This document shows positions 1-9,499 of a stretch of 64,000 nucleotides of DNA, in pieces. A model generated the notes under the pieces. It was not told the origin of the DNA, ran no database searches, and saw only the letters and a program-made list of their open reading frames with translations. The position numbers and the translations under genes were made by a program. This DNA comes from Rhizobium sp. SEMIA4064 (GTDB taxonomy: Bacteria > Pseudomonadota > Alphaproteobacteria > Rhizobiales > Rhizobiaceae), in NCBI RefSeq assembly GCF_003025035.1, contig NZ_PYJN01000022.1, positions 186,001-250,000 on the forward strand, in the 5' to 3' direction. Each line of letters begins with the position of its first letter. The first letter of the stretch is position 1.

Positions 1-461
1 GGCTCGTAGCCAGGCCTGATCAGATGAAAGAAGATTGCCGAGCCGCGATGGCGCCGGCGCGAGCGGATGTTCCAATCGAGCACGACGCAAATGTCGTAGA
101 GCCCGTCACGCCGCAGCATCTCTTCATGGCTTGGCTTGAACGGCGCTTTGACGAGCCGGTTATAATTGGCGTCCTCTGGTTGGTCGCACCAGAGCATGTC
201 CTTGCGAATACGCCGCATCTGCAAAGGCGTCTGAAGGAAGGGGATATGGTCGCCACGAATAAAGCCATAAAGCAGCTTCATCGCCGCAATCGGCGTTGCG
301 CCATCCCCTTCCCGCTTAAGCACGCTGCGCCCCGATCGGCCGATCGCCGCCGGCACCGTCAGCGGCCCGATCTGCACCAAAGCGCGCGTGGGTTTCCCCG
401 GCGCCGGACGGACGACGATTGTGGAAACGGCCCGCCTGCCGCCCGCCCTTGCTTTTTGCAT
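1..461 (-). CDS. L,D-transpeptidase (YkuD family), 3' end cut off by window edge
   Basis: About 153 codons are visible, and the gene runs off the left edge without a stop. The translation contains a YkuD-like beta-sandwich: an early VPAAIGRSG turn, a LWCDQPEDANYNR segment, YDICVVLDWN and the first catalytic-site stretch IFFHLIRPGYEP. In the family this His is followed closely by the EGC catalytic cysteine, which would lie just beyond the edge. These enzymes form 3-3 or lipoprotein cross-links in periplasmic peptidoglycan, the main type in Rhizobiales. No signal peptide is evident at the start chosen here (ATG 461); an in-frame GTG at 470 is the alternative. The protein is short (family about 165-180 residues), so only the C-terminal tail is missing. 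Confidence 0.75.
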   Translation of the reverse strand, partial: MQKARAGGRRAVSTIVVRPAPGKPTRALVQIGPLTVPAAIGRSGRSVLKREGDGATPIAAMKLLYGFIRGDHIPFLQTPLQMRRIRKDMLWCDQPEDANYNRLVKAPFKPSHEEMLRRDGLYDICVVLDWNIRSRRRHRGSAIFFHLIRPGYE

Positions 462-609
462 TTTCCTCACATGTTTTTGCTTTGCGTGTGATTTCGTTTG
501 AAATCATAGCAGTTTCAATTGGACGACCAAGCCTGGGCTGCCTCACGACTTGCTAAAAATGCAATTTGGCGTAGGACTTAAGAGGCAATAGAACGAGGAC
601 CGCAACCGC

Positions 610-1293
610 ATGACCGCACGCACCATTCTGCTGGTGGATGATGACAACGACCTGCGTGAAATGCTGGTCGAGCAACTGTCCCTTTATGAGGAGTTCACGG
701 TTCTGCAGGAGGCGACCGCCGGAAAGGGCGTCCAGGCCGCCCGTGGCGCTCCCGTCGATCTGTTGATCATGGATGTCGGCCTGCCCGATATGGATGGCCG
801 CGAAGCTGTGAAGCTGCTGCGCAAGAACGGCTTCAAGGCTCCGATTATCATGCTCACGGGCCACGACACCGATTCCGACACCATTCTCGGCCTTGAAGCC
901 GGCGCCAACGACTATGTCACCAAGCCCTTCCGTTTCGCCGTGCTGCTCGCCCGCATCCGCGCGCAACTGCGCCAGCACGAGCAGAGCGAGGACGCGACTT
1001 TCACGGTCGGCCGCTATCTCTTCAAGCCGAGCCAGAAGCTGCTGACCACGGAAGACGGCCAGAAGATCCGCCTGACGGAGAAGGAAGCGGCGATCATCCG
1101 CTATCTCTACCGCGCCGACCAGAAGGTCGTCACCCGCGACATCCTTCTCGAGGAGGTCTGGGGCTACAATTCCGGCGTCACCACCCACACGCTGGAAACC
1201 CATGTCTATCGCCTGCGCCAGAAGATCGAGCGCGATCCCTCCAACGCCGAAATCCTGGTGACGGAAAACGGCGGCTACAAGATCATTCCGTAG
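610..1293 (+). CDS. cenR: OmpR/PhoB-family response regulator, CenR-like
   Basis: The 227-residue protein has an N-terminal receiver domain (acidic DDD at 10-12, phospho-acceptor D55 in MDVGLPDMDG, Thr83, Lys105 in TKPF) and a C-terminal winged helix with the LETHVYRLRQKIE recognition region. The signature stretches LPDMDGRE, ILGLEAGANDYVTKPFR and GVTTHTLETH are those I associate with CenR, the essential cell-envelope regulator of Caulobacter and Brucella. It binds DNA as a phosphorylation-controlled dimer. No histidine kinase is adjacent, as is usual for orphan CenR loci. A cyclic-nucleotide-binding gene follows 9 nt later, so the two are probably co-transcribed. The regulator family is certain; the CenR assignment is from memory of conserved motifs. 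Confidence 0.85.
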   Translation: MTARTILLVDDDNDLREMLVEQLSLYEEFTVLQEATAGKGVQAARGAPVDLLIMDVGLPDMDGREAVKLLRKNGFKAPIIMLTGHDTDSDTILGLEAGANDYVTKPFRFAVLLARIRAQLRQHEQSEDATFTVGRYLFKPSQKLLTTEDGQKIRLTEKEAAIIRYLYRADQKVVTRDILLEEVWGYNSGVTTHTLETHVYRLRQKIERDPSNAEILVTENGGYKIIP

Positions 1294-1302
1294 GCGATAG
1301 AG

Positions 1303-1758
1303 ATGGCGCTCAACGACGATATCCGTCTGCTGTCGCAATTGCCGCTGTTCCACGGCATGGGCGATGAGCCATTGCGGTTGATCGCCTTCGGCGCCGACCG
1401 CCGTCATGTCACGACCGGGCTTACTCTGTTCCGCGAAAAATCGCCGGCCGAATGCGCCTATGTCATCGCCCACGGCAGTTTCGAGCTGAGCACCCTTGAT
1501 GCTGACGGGCAACCGCATGTCGAGGCCACCGTGCACGCCGGTGCCATGCTCTCCGAGCTGGCGCTGGTGACGCTGGTGGAGCGCAAATATACCGCCGTGG
1601 CGCTGGAGGACTCCGATGTCATCCGCATCACACGCGCGCTGTTTCACCGGCTGATCGAGGAATATCCCGACGCCGGTCTGCTCATCCAAAACCGCGTCCG
1701 CGAAAATTTCGCCGTTCTCGCCAAGCAGGCCGCGGCGTTACTGCATCGCTTTTCCTGA
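1303..1758 (+). CDS. cyclic nucleotide-binding domain protein
   Basis: This 151-residue protein consists of little more than one Crp-type cNMP-binding beta-roll. The start matches the usual LPLFHGM opening, followed by a phosphate-binding-cassette-like turn (GAMLSELALV, where canonical Crp has GE.AL) and a C-terminal helix ending RVRENFAVLAKQAAALL. There is no helix-turn-helix, so it is not a DNA-binding Crp/FNR protein; it probably acts as a stand-alone ligand sensor. It starts 9 nt after the CenR-like regulator, which suggests a shared transcript and perhaps a shared role in envelope control. The cassette lacks the classical RxS/T ligand contacts, so nucleotide binding is uncertain. Confidence 0.7.
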   Translation: MALNDDIRLLSQLPLFHGMGDEPLRLIAFGADRRHVTTGLTLFREKSPAECAYVIAHGSFELSTLDADGQPHVEATVHAGAMLSELALVTLVERKYTAVALEDSDVIRITRALFHRLIEEYPDAGLLIQNRVRENFAVLAKQAAALLHRFS

Positions 1759-1846
1759 GACTCCGGCCTCGGCGATTGCGGAACCGGAGGCCGACCCTCG
1801 TGGTTCGAGACTCCGGCCTTTGGCCTGGCAGCTCTTGAATTCAGTC

Positions 1847-2650
1847 TCAGAGATTGAAATGCGCGGTCACCGGCACATGGTCGGACGGGCGGTCCCAGCC
1901 GCGCGCCGCTTTCAGGATTTCGATGCGCTGCAGATGCGGGCCGAGATCGGATGACGACCAGATGTGGTCGAGACGGCGACCGCGATCGGCCGCTTCCCAA
2001 TCCTTGGCGCGGTAGCTCCACCACGTATAGAGCTTCTCGTGCTCCGGTACCTGCTGGCGCATCAGATCGAGCCAGGCGCCGCGCTTCATCACCTCGATCA
2101 ACCCGTCGGTTTCAACCGGCGTATGGCTGACGATCTTCAGCAATTGCTTGTGCGACCAGACGTCGTGTTCGAGCGGCGCAATGTTGAGATCGCCGACAAG
2201 GATCGCGGAGGTGTTTGGCTCGGCATTGGCATGCAGCCGCTTCATCTCCTCGATGAAGTCGAGCTTATGGCCGAATTTCGGATTGATCGTCCGATCCGGC
2301 TCGTCGCCGCCGGCCGGAACGTAGAAATTATGCAGCCGGATACGCCGGCCGCCGCGTTCGAAGATCGCTGAGATATGTCTGCTATCGCCGACATTGCAAT
2401 AATCCTGCCGATGATCCTCGGTCAGCGGGAAGCGTGAGGCGATGGCGACGCCGTGATAGCCCTTCTGGCCATGGACGATGATATGCTCATAGCCGAGCGC
2501 CCGCAGAGGCGACAGCGGGAAGAGCTCGTTCGGAACCTTCGTTTCCTGCAGGCAGAGAATATCGGGGCGGGTCTGCATCACGAACTGCTCGACGATCGGC
2601 ATGCGCAGCCGCACCGAGTTGATGTTCCAAGTCGCAATCGAAAATCCCAT
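1847..2650 (-). CDS. xthA: exodeoxyribonuclease III
   Basis: The 267-residue enzyme belongs to the endonuclease/exonuclease/phosphatase fold. Visible motifs are the metal-binding N and E (TWNINSVR, CLQETK), the catalytic region DLNIAPLEHDVW, and RRLDHIW plus SDHVPV with the catalytic His near the C-terminus. ExoIII-type enzymes incise apurinic/apyrimidinic sites and remove 3' blocks in base excision repair. The ATG at 2650 is preferred over an in-frame TTG at 2656 because AAGGG lies about 7 nt upstream. It stands alone, convergent with the cyclic-nucleotide-binding gene and upstream of lolA only in coordinate terms. Length is typical for the family. Confidence 0.92.
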   Translation of the reverse strand: MGFSIATWNINSVRLRMPIVEQFVMQTRPDILCLQETKVPNELFPLSPLRALGYEHIIVHGQKGYHGVAIASRFPLTEDHRQDYCNVGDSRHISAIFERGGRRIRLHNFYVPAGGDEPDRTINPKFGHKLDFIEEMKRLHANAEPNTSAILVGDLNIAPLEHDVWSHKQLLKIVSHTPVETDGLIEVMKRGAWLDLMRQQVPEHEKLYTWWSYRAKDWEAADRGRRLDHIWSSSDLGPHLQRIEILKAARGWDRPSDHVPVTAHFNL

Positions 2651-2754
2651 GCCCAAACCCTTATCTCTAATCAGGCTAGGGATTTAGACCGGCAGGGAGA
2701 GAAAAGGAAGATCATTCAATCTCTTCTCCCCGCCCCATCATGGATGGCAGGACA

Positions 2755-3414
2755 TCACCGGTTCGCGCCGGAATAATCGATCCGGAAAACGCTGTCGTCG
2801 AAGGACAGATTGGTCTTCACATTGTTGATGATGACATCGGTCGTCTTGCCTTGGGGGTCGATGACGGTCCATTGGCGCAGGTCGTAGGTCTTGGAATCGA
2901 AGATCATGGCGATGGTCGAATCACCGAAGACGGTGCGATTGCCGAGCGTGATCTTGGTCAGGTCCGGCTGCGCGTCGACATTGCGCACCATGTCGGCGGA
3001 AAGGTCGATCTTGTTGGCGAGCAGCAGGCTCAGCGGCGTCTTCGAGAGCTGATACATGTTGTTCGTGTGCGTCTGGTCGTTGATGACCTGCACGTTGTTG
3101 CCGTCGCAGATAACGCGCATGCGGGACGGCGGGTCATAGTTGAAGCGCATCTTGCCGGGGCGCTGAATGAAAAAGGAGCCGCTCAACTGGTCGCCACGCG
3201 GCCCGATCTGCAGGAAGCCGCCCTTCATCGTCTTAATGGACGAGAAATGATCGGCGATCGCCTGTGCAATGCCGGGATTGAGACCTGCAGCCTGCGCCTG
3301 CGCAAAGGCCGCAACGGGTGCCGCGCCTGCCGCACCCGCCGCCAGCACAGCGCCGAGGAAGTGACGGCGGGTGAGGTTCAGGCGGGTCGAGGGCTGTGCA
3401 TCGGTCTTTTTCAT
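2755..3414 (-). CDS. lolA: outer-membrane lipoprotein carrier protein LolA
   Basis: The 219-residue protein begins with a Tat-like signal (RRHFLG followed by an Ala-rich hydrophobic run ending AFAQA) and continues with a LolA/LolB-like half-barrel: KTMKGGFLQIGPRGDQ, a PGKMRFNYDPPS strand, and LSLLLANKIDL. LolA carries lipoproteins across the periplasm from LolCDE to the outer membrane. The twin-arginine signal is unusual relative to enteric LolA (Sec signal) but is common in rhizobial homologues as I recall them. The ATG at 3414 was chosen because AAGGAG sits 7-9 nt upstream; a longer reading frame starting at 3480 lacks this. It lies about 140 nt downstream of ftsK on the same strand, the conserved ftsK-lolA order of Rhizobiales. 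Confidence 0.88.
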   Translation of the reverse strand: MKKTDAQPSTRLNLTRRHFLGAVLAAGAAGAAPVAAFAQAQAAGLNPGIAQAIADHFSSIKTMKGGFLQIGPRGDQLSGSFFIQRPGKMRFNYDPPSRMRVICDGNNVQVINDQTHTNNMYQLSKTPLSLLLANKIDLSADMVRNVDAQPDLTKITLGNRTVFGDSTIAMIFDSKTYDLRQWTVIDPQGKTTDVIINNVKTNLSFDDSVFRIDYSGANR

Positions 3415-3550
3415 CGAATTCTCCTTCAATGCTTTGTCCATGGCGCGCAAAATCGGCGTCTTCATGGCGCTGCGGCCCATGCTCGATCACGAGCCGCGAT
3501 CAAATCTCCGAAAGCATATTCGGGATATGTGACATGGGGCTCGCGAACCC

Positions 3551-6217
3551 TTAGCGATCGAGAACATCCGCTTCGGTCGGCACGAGAATCTCGCGCTTGC
3601 CGGCGTGGTTGGCCGGGCCGATCAGGCCTTCCTGCTCCATGCGCTCGATCAGCGAAGCGGCACGGTTATAACCGATGCCGAGGCGGCGCTGGATGTAGGA
3701 GGTGGATGCCTTGCCATCGCGCAGCACGATCGCCACGGCCTGGTCATAGGGATCCTCCGAGTCGGAAAGGTTGGCCGTACCCGCCGGACCGTGACCATCG
3801 TCGTCGTCATCGTCGTCGGCAGTGATCGCATCGAGATATTGGGGAGAGCCCTGCGTTTTCAAGTAGGAGACGATGTCTTCCACTTCGCCATCGGCGACGA
3901 ACGGACCGTGGACACGCTGGATGCGTCCACCGCCGGCCATATAGAGCATGTCGCCCATGCCGAGGAGCTGTTCGGCGCCCTGTTCGCCGAGAATCGTACG
4001 GCTGTCGATCTTCGAGGTCACTTGGAAAGAGATGCGGGTCGGGAAGTTCGCCTTGATCGTTCCGGTGATGACGTCGACGGACGGACGCTGCGTCGCCATG
4101 ATGACATGGATGCCGGCGGCGCGGGCCATCTGTGCCAGACGCTGCACGGCGCCTTCGATATCCTTGCCGGCGACCATCATCAGGTCGGCCATCTCGTCGA
4201 TGATGACGACGATGTACGGCATCGGCTTCAGATCGAATTCCTCGGTCTCGTAGATCGCCTCGCCGGTCTGGCGGTCAAAGCCGGTCTGCACGGTCCGGCT
4301 GATTGCCTCGCCCTTCGCAACGGCCTGCTCGACGCGAGTGTTGAAGCCGTCGATGTTGCGCACGCCGATCTTCGACATCTTCTTGTAGCGCTCTTCCATC
4401 TCACGGACGGTCCATTTGAGAGCGACTACGGCCTTCTTTGGATCGGTAACGACGGGCGAGAGCAGATGCGGGATGCCGTCATAGACGGAGAGTTCGAGCA
4501 TCTTCGGATCAATCATGATCAGGCGGCATTGCTCTGGCGTCATCCGATAGAGCAGCGACAGGATCATGGTGTTGATGGCGACGGATTTACCCGAACCGGT
4601 GGTGCCGGCAACGAGCAGATGCGGCATCTTGGCGAGATCGGCGATGACGGGCTCGCCGCCGATCGTCTTGCCGAGCGCCATGGCAAGCTTGGCCTTCGAG
4701 CTTTCAAAATCGCGGCTGGCGATGAGTTCGCGCAGGTAGACGGTCTCGCGCGTGGAATTTGGCAGTTCGATGCCGATGGCATTGCGGCCGGGGACGACGG
4801 CGACGCGAGCGGCAATCGCGCTCATCGAGCGAGCGATATCGTCGGCAAGACCGATGACGCGCGAAGACTTGATGCCTGGTGCAGGCTCGAGTTCATAAAG
4901 CGTCACGACCGGGCCGGGACGGACGTGGATGATCTCGCCCTTGACGCCGAAGTCTTCGAGCACGCCTTCGAGCATGCGGGCATTCTGCTCCAGAGCATCG
5001 GAAGACAGCGTTGCGTCCCGCACGATCGTCTTCGGCTCGGCGAGCAGATGCACGGCCGGAAGCTGGAAACCGTATTGGCGGATGAAGGAGGTCTGCGCCT
5101 CGCGCTCGGCGCGGATGCCGGGTTTCGGGCGGGCGGCGGCAGGAACGACGCGGTGGCCGGCATGGCCGCCGGGAACTTTCGGCGAAGCGGCACGCAGCGC
5201 CCACTCGTCCTCCTCATCATCCGGCAGAATGCCGGCCGGGCGTGGCAGCTCGCGCTCGTAGGACGGATCATCGTCCTCATCCTCGTCATCGTCGATGCTC
5301 ATCGATGGCGGAGAAACGACGCGGCGCGGCGCCGGACCGTCCATCGAAGGTTCGACGCGTTCGCCGCGGACAACAGGCGCCTTGGCGCGCACCGGCTCGT
5401 TCAGCGTGCCGAACTCGTCGTCGTTGAAGTCGTAAGGCGCATCGAAGGCGTGGTCGCGGCGCTTGCGCGGACCCATGCCGAACAGGCGACGAAGACGCGC
5501 CTGCGTATTGTACCAGGCATGCATGAGAGCGCCGAAGGCCAGGAAGCCGCCGCGATCGTCGTCTTCATCGTCATCACCGACGTTGCGCGCACGGCTCTGC
5601 GTGTTTTCATATTCCTCTTCATCCTCCTCGTCTTCCGGCAGGCTGCGGCCGAGAACGCCGGCAGCAAACAGCATGAGCCAGGCGGCCGGAATCGCGAGAA
5701 TGGAGCCGAAGACGGTGGCGAAGACGCCGCTTGGATAGGTGCCGATGAAAAGAGCAGGGAAGCGCAGAAGGATGTCGCCGATGACGCCGCCGATACCGTT
5801 CGGGATCGGCCACGTCGGAGGCGCCGGGAAGCAGGCGATGGAACCGGCGGCAACGATAGCCCCGCCGACCCAGGCGCCGAGACGAGCCGGTACGCGATGG
5901 ATTCGCCGGTTGGAAATCAACGCGAAAGCCCAGGCGACGACCGGCAGCAGCGCGACGACGGAGGCAAGCCCGAGCGCCTGCATCATGATGTCGGCAAAGG
6001 CAGCTCCGGAAAAACCCAGTATGTTCGTCGGCGTATTGCTCGTGGCATAGGAATAGCTGGGGTCCATGACGTTCCATGTCGCCAGTGCCGCAACGGCAAG
6101 CGCCAGCAGGAACAGCAGCGCGAAGCCGCTGAGGCCCCTCACCTGCCGCCAAACCACTCCCGAAAGCGAGAGACGGCCGGAAGGACCGCCCAACGCTGCC
6201 GAATTGCTTCTGCCCAT
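3551..6217 (-). CDS. ftsK: DNA translocase FtsK
   Basis: The 888-residue protein has four N-terminal transmembrane segments (about residues 10-190), a long acidic linker with several runs of D/E, and a C-terminal motor. Walker A is GTTGSGKS near residue 539, Walker B is [13 protein letters not shown], and a RecA-fold segment [14 protein letters not shown] follows. The last 65 residues form the winged-helix gamma domain that reads KOPS sequences ([17 protein letters not shown]). FtsK couples septum assembly to chromosome dimer resolution through XerCD. The ATG at 6217 is preferred by homology; a GTG at 6274 would add 19 residues of non-family sequence. Several long antisense frames overlap this gene and are compositional shadows. 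Confidence 0.95.
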   Translation of the reverse strand: MGRSNSAALGGPSGRLSLSGVVWRQVRGLSGFALLFLLALAVAALATWNVMDPSYSYATSNTPTNILGFSGAAFADIMMQALGLASVVALLPVVAWAFALISNRRIHRVPARLGAWVGGAIVAAGSIACFPAPPTWPIPNGIGGVIGDILLRFPALFIGTYPSGVFATVFGSILAIPAAWLMLFAAGVLGRSLPEDEEDEEEYENTQSRARNVGDDDEDDDRGGFLAFGALMHAWYNTQARLRRLFGMGPRKRRDHAFDAPYDFNDDEFGTLNEPVRAKAPVVRGERVEPSMDGPAPRRVVSPPSMSIDDDEDEDDDPSYERELPRPAGILPDDEEDEWALRAASPKVPGGHAGHRVVPAAARPKPGIRAEREAQTSFIRQYGFQLPAVHLLAEPKTIVRDATLSSDALEQNARMLEGVLEDFGVKGEIIHVRPGPVVTLYELEPAPGIKSSRVIGLADDIARSMSAIAARVAVVPGRNAIGIELPNSTRETVYLRELIASRDFESSKAKLAMALGKTIGGEPVIADLAKMPHLLVAGTTGSGKSVAINTMILSLLYRMTPEQCRLIMIDPKMLELSVYDGIPHLLSPVVTDPKKAVVALKWTVREMEERYKKMSKIGVRNIDGFNTRVEQAVAKGEAISRTVQTGFDRQTGEAIYETEEFDLKPMPYIVVIIDEMADLMMVAGKDIEGAVQRLAQMARAAGIHVIMATQRPSVDVITGTIKANFPTRISFQVTSKIDSRTILGEQGAEQLLGMGDMLYMAGGGRIQRVHGPFVADGEVEDIVSYLKTQGSPQYLDAITADDDDDDDGHGPAGTANLSDSEDPYDQAVAIVLRDGKASTSYIQRRLGIGYNRAASLIERMEQEGLIGPANHAGKREILVPTEADVLDR

Positions 6218-6382
6218 ATTATCCAGCCCGTTCTTTGTCGAAAGCACCCGCGAATCGGCCTCATGGCCGTTCACAAAATACGTCAGCTCTAGCTAATCAG
6301 AGGAGGGTTAATGCCATGTTAACCATGCGCGTGCGGCGGGCGAATCAATGAAATATGGGCGCGTGGCAGGCGATCGCGCGAA

Positions 6383-6410
6383 CAAAAAAAGCCCGAACCG
6401 AGGTCCGGGC
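6383..6410 (-). terminator. rho-independent terminator of glnK-amtB
   Basis: Reading on the minus strand, an 8-bp stem (GCCCGGAC / GTTCGGGC, one G-T pair) with a CTCG loop is followed at once by seven T residues. It lies about 90 nt past the amtB stop, the expected position for the operon end. Confidence 0.8.
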
Positions 6411-6455
6411 CAAGAGCGGCTCATCCTTGATAAATGAACCGCGACGGGATGTTCA

Positions 6456-6485
6456 GCGGCGCCGGAAACTTTGTTCCGGCGCCGC
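6456..6485. repeat. perfect 12-bp inverted repeat just after amtB
   Basis: GCGGCGCCGGAA and its exact complement flank a 6-nt spacer, 10 nt beyond the amtB stop and upstream of the T-tailed terminator. There is no T-run, so it may act as a 3' mRNA-stabilising hairpin rather than a terminator. Confidence 0.7.
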
Positions 6486-6495
6486 AAGCTCCAAA

Positions 6496-7938
6496 TTAGG
6501 AATTGTGATAAGCGGCTTCGCCGTGGGAGGCGAGGTCGAGACCTTCGCGCTCGGCTTCCGGCGACACGCGCAGGCCGACGATCATATCGACGATCTTGTA
6601 GAGGATCGCAGAGCCGACGCCTGACCAGACCAGCGTGGTGAGAACGCCCTTCAACTGAGCGAGCAACTGGGTTGCGGTGCCCGGATAGGAGGCTGCGAAG
6701 TCGGCCGTCGAATAGTCGACGATGCCCGCACCACCAAGAGCCGGGTTAACCAGGATACCGGTTGCCAAAGCGCCGAAAATACCACCAACGCAGTGGACAC
6801 CGAAGACGTCAAGGCTGTCGTCGTAGTTGAACTTGTTCTTCACGACATCGACGAAGAAGTAGCAGATCGGCGAAACCAGCAGGCCGAGGACGATGGAGCC
6901 CATCGGGCCGGCAAAGCCGGCAGCCGGCGTGACGGCGACGAGACCAGCGACGGCACCCGAAGCTGCACCGAGCATCGAAGCCTTGCCGCGGGTGAAGGTT
7001 TCAACGACGCACCACGAAAGAGCGGCGGCAGCGGTGGCGACGAAGGTGTTGATCATCGCAAGCGAAGCATAAGCGTTGGCTTCGAGGTTCGAGCCGGCGT
7101 TGAAGCCGAACCAGCCGACCCACAGCAGCGAAGCGCCGACCATGGTGAGCGTCATCGAATGCGGAGCCATAATCTCCTTCTTGTAGCCGGTGCGCTTGCC
7201 AAGCATGATCGCGCCAACCAGACCGGCGATACCGGCGTTGATGTGAACGACCGTACCGCCAGCGAAATCGATCGCGCCGAAGCCGAAGACCATGCCCGTC
7301 GGAGCCGTGTAAGAGCTCGGACCGCCCCAGAACCAGACCATATGAGCGATCGGGAAGTAGATGACGGTAACCCACAGGAAGACGAAGAGCATGACGGCCG
7401 AGAACTTGATGCGCTCGGCAAAGGCGCCGACGATCAGGGCCGGCGTGATGCAGGCAAAGGTCATCTGGAAGCAGACATAGGTGAGCTCAGGAATACCGAC
7501 GCCCTTGGTGAAGGTTTCGACGAGATCCTTCGGATCGGTGCTGACGCCGGCAAGGAAAGCCTTGGAGAAGCCGCCAACGAAGCTGTTCAGCGAACCGCCG
7601 TCGGTGAAGGCGAGCGAGTAGCCGTAGACGCACCAGATGATCATGACCATCGCGGTGATCATGAAGACCTGCATCAGGACGGACAGCATGTTCTTGGCGC
7701 GGACGAGACCGCCGTAGAACAGCGCCAGGCCGGGAATGGTCATCAGGAGAACGAGAACCGTGGAAACCAGCATCCAGGTGTTGTCACCCTTGTCCATGGT
7801 CATTGCCGGCGCTGCGGCAGCGGCGGCCGGGGCTGCGGCCGTCGTGGCTTGCTGCGCAAAGGCAACTGCCGGCGCGAGCAAAGCCGCAGAAAGCGCGCCT
7901 ACCCGTGCGAGAGTGGAGGAAAGCTTTGTAGATGTCAT
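6496..7938 (-). CDS. amtB: ammonium transporter AmtB
   Basis: The 480-residue protein has a cleavable signal peptide (hydrophobic to AFAQQ), an Ala-rich spacer and the eleven-helix Amt/MEP/Rh fold. Family markers include DNTWMLVSTVLVLLM, GLALFYGGLVRAKN, FAGGTVVHINAGIAGL with the conserved pore His, and DVFGVHCVGGIFGALATG with the second pore His. It conducts ammonium or ammonia across the inner membrane under nitrogen limitation and is shut by the PII protein encoded just upstream. The ATG at 7938 has GGGAG about 9 nt upstream; a longer frame extending into glnK is not supported. Only 28 nt separate it from glnK, so the pair is one operon. Confidence 0.95.
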   Translation of the reverse strand: MTSTKLSSTLARVGALSAALLAPAVAFAQQATTAAAPAAAAAAPAMTMDKGDNTWMLVSTVLVLLMTIPGLALFYGGLVRAKNMLSVLMQVFMITAMVMIIWCVYGYSLAFTDGGSLNSFVGGFSKAFLAGVSTDPKDLVETFTKGVGIPELTYVCFQMTFACITPALIVGAFAERIKFSAVMLFVFLWVTVIYFPIAHMVWFWGGPSSYTAPTGMVFGFGAIDFAGGTVVHINAGIAGLVGAIMLGKRTGYKKEIMAPHSMTLTMVGASLLWVGWFGFNAGSNLEANAYASLAMINTFVATAAAALSWCVVETFTRGKASMLGAASGAVAGLVAVTPAAGFAGPMGSIVLGLLVSPICYFFVDVVKNKFNYDDSLDVFGVHCVGGIFGALATGILVNPALGGAGIVDYSTADFAASYPGTATQLLAQLKGVLTTLVWSGVGSAILYKIVDMIVGLRVSPEAEREGLDLASHGEAAYHNS

Positions 7939-7966
7939 TGCAAATAACTCCCTGATCGGCCGTTTC

Positions 7967-8419
<453 letters not shown>

Positions 8420-8442
8420 CTATTGTAATTTATTGAAATTTA

Positions 8443-8463
8443 AGGTGTTTTCGTAAGACACCT
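8443..8463 (-). terminator. weak hairpin between tesB and glnK
   Basis: AGGTGT and ACACCT are inverted with a 9-nt spacer that can extend the stem by two further pairs. On the minus strand it is followed by a TAAATTTC stretch rather than a pure T-run. It lies about 70 nt past the tesB stop, so it could end tesB transcription or be an operator upstream of the glnK promoter. Confidence 0.3.
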
Positions 8464-8531
8464 AATAAAGCGGCAGATCGCGGCAAAGCTCACGCACAAA
8501 TAATATGCAAATTTGTAAAATTGCCCATCAA

Positions 8532-9416
8532 TTAATCATTTGCCTTTTTACGAATCAACCCTTCCTGGGCCACCGACGCAACCAGGACACCAGACCGCGT
8601 AAAAAGACTACCACGGGCCAAGCCGCGCCCGCCCGAAGCACTCGGGCTGTCCTGAGTGTAAAGCAACCAGTCATCAAGCTGGAACGGCCGGTGAAACCAC
8701 ATGGCATGATCGAGGCTCGCGACCTGCAGGCCCTGATCGAAAACCGAGGTGCCATGCGCATGCAGCGCTGCGTCGATGAGCGTCATGTCCGAGAGATAGG
8801 CAAGCACGGCATTCCGATAGAGCCGGTCATCCGGCACCGGTCCGGTCAGGCGAACCCAAATATCCTGCCGCTGACTGGGCTCGGTACGGGAGAAATAATG
8901 ATCGAGTGATACCGGCCGGATTTCGATCGCGCGTTTCCGCTCCCAATAGCGGCGCACATTCTCCGGTGCGTTGGCGATATAGCGTTCCTTGATCTGTTGT
9001 TCGTCCATAAGCTCTTCCGGAGCCGGCACCTGCGGCATCTCGCTTTGATGCTCGAAACCGGGCTCGTCGACCTGGAAGGACGCCGTCATCGCGAAGATCG
9101 CCTTGCCGTGCTGGATCGCCAGCACGCGGCGCGTATTGAAACTCGAGCCGTCCCGCAGCCGGTCAACCTGGTAGAGGATCGGGACGGCGGGATCGCCGGG
9201 GAGCATGAAATAGGCATGTAGCGAATGCACGAAGCGCTCGCCCGCCACCGTCCGCTGTGCTGCCATCAAGGCTTGGCCGATCACCTGCCCGCCGAAGACG
9301 CGCTGCCACCCGACCTGCGGACTGTTGCCGCGAAACAGGTTCATCTCGATCGTTTCCAGATCGAGCGTCGCGAGCACGACTTCCATGGCGGTCTGTTTCT
9401 CGTTCTCGCGCGACAT
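8532..9416 (-). CDS. tesB: acyl-CoA thioesterase II
   Basis: The 294-residue double-hotdog protein shows the TesB layout: NSPQVGWQRVFGGQVIGQA and VHSLHAYFMLPGD in the first hotdog, RDGSSFNTRRV at the hinge, then LSDMTLIDAAL with the catalytic Asp, SLDHAMWFHR, and a C-terminal AQEGLIR carrying the catalytic Gln. It hydrolyses medium- and long-chain acyl-CoA to fatty acid and CoA in the cytoplasm. The ATG at 9416 is preferred because GGAG lies about 10 nt upstream; a longer frame would overlap the divergent gene's promoter region. It diverges from a UbiH-type gene with an 83-nt gap. Confidence 0.93.
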   Translation of the reverse strand: MSRENEKQTAMEVVLATLDLETIEMNLFRGNSPQVGWQRVFGGQVIGQALMAAQRTVAGERFVHSLHAYFMLPGDPAVPILYQVDRLRDGSSFNTRRVLAIQHGKAIFAMTASFQVDEPGFEHQSEMPQVPAPEELMDEQQIKERYIANAPENVRRYWERKRAIEIRPVSLDHYFSRTEPSQRQDIWVRLTGPVPDDRLYRNAVLAYLSDMTLIDAALHAHGTSVFDQGLQVASLDHAMWFHRPFQLDDWLLYTQDSPSASGGRGLARGSLFTRSGVLVASVAQEGLIRKKAND

Positions 9417-9499
9417 TTTGATTGAACTCCGACGGTAGGAACCACGAATGGGATGCTCTATATAGAACAGGAAATGACAGTAGGACACGGGGAAGCGCT

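Noticed and set aside
24..491. 155-codon plus-strand frame at the left edge
   Set aside because: The opposite strand encodes a clear L,D-transpeptidase; this frame has no domain.
553..1689. 378-codon frame opposite cenR and the cNMP gene
   Set aside because: No domain and covers two genes with clear families on the other strand.
3605..6292. Long 895-codon frame opposite ftsK
   Set aside because: It is antisense to a certain ftsK, His/Asp/Arg-rich, without any recognisable domain; a shadow of GC-rich codon use.
8443..8463. NtrC binding site
   Set aside because: The dyad AGGTGT-N9-ACACCT has the half-sites in the opposite orientation and wrong spacing for the TGCACC-N5-GGTGCA consensus.
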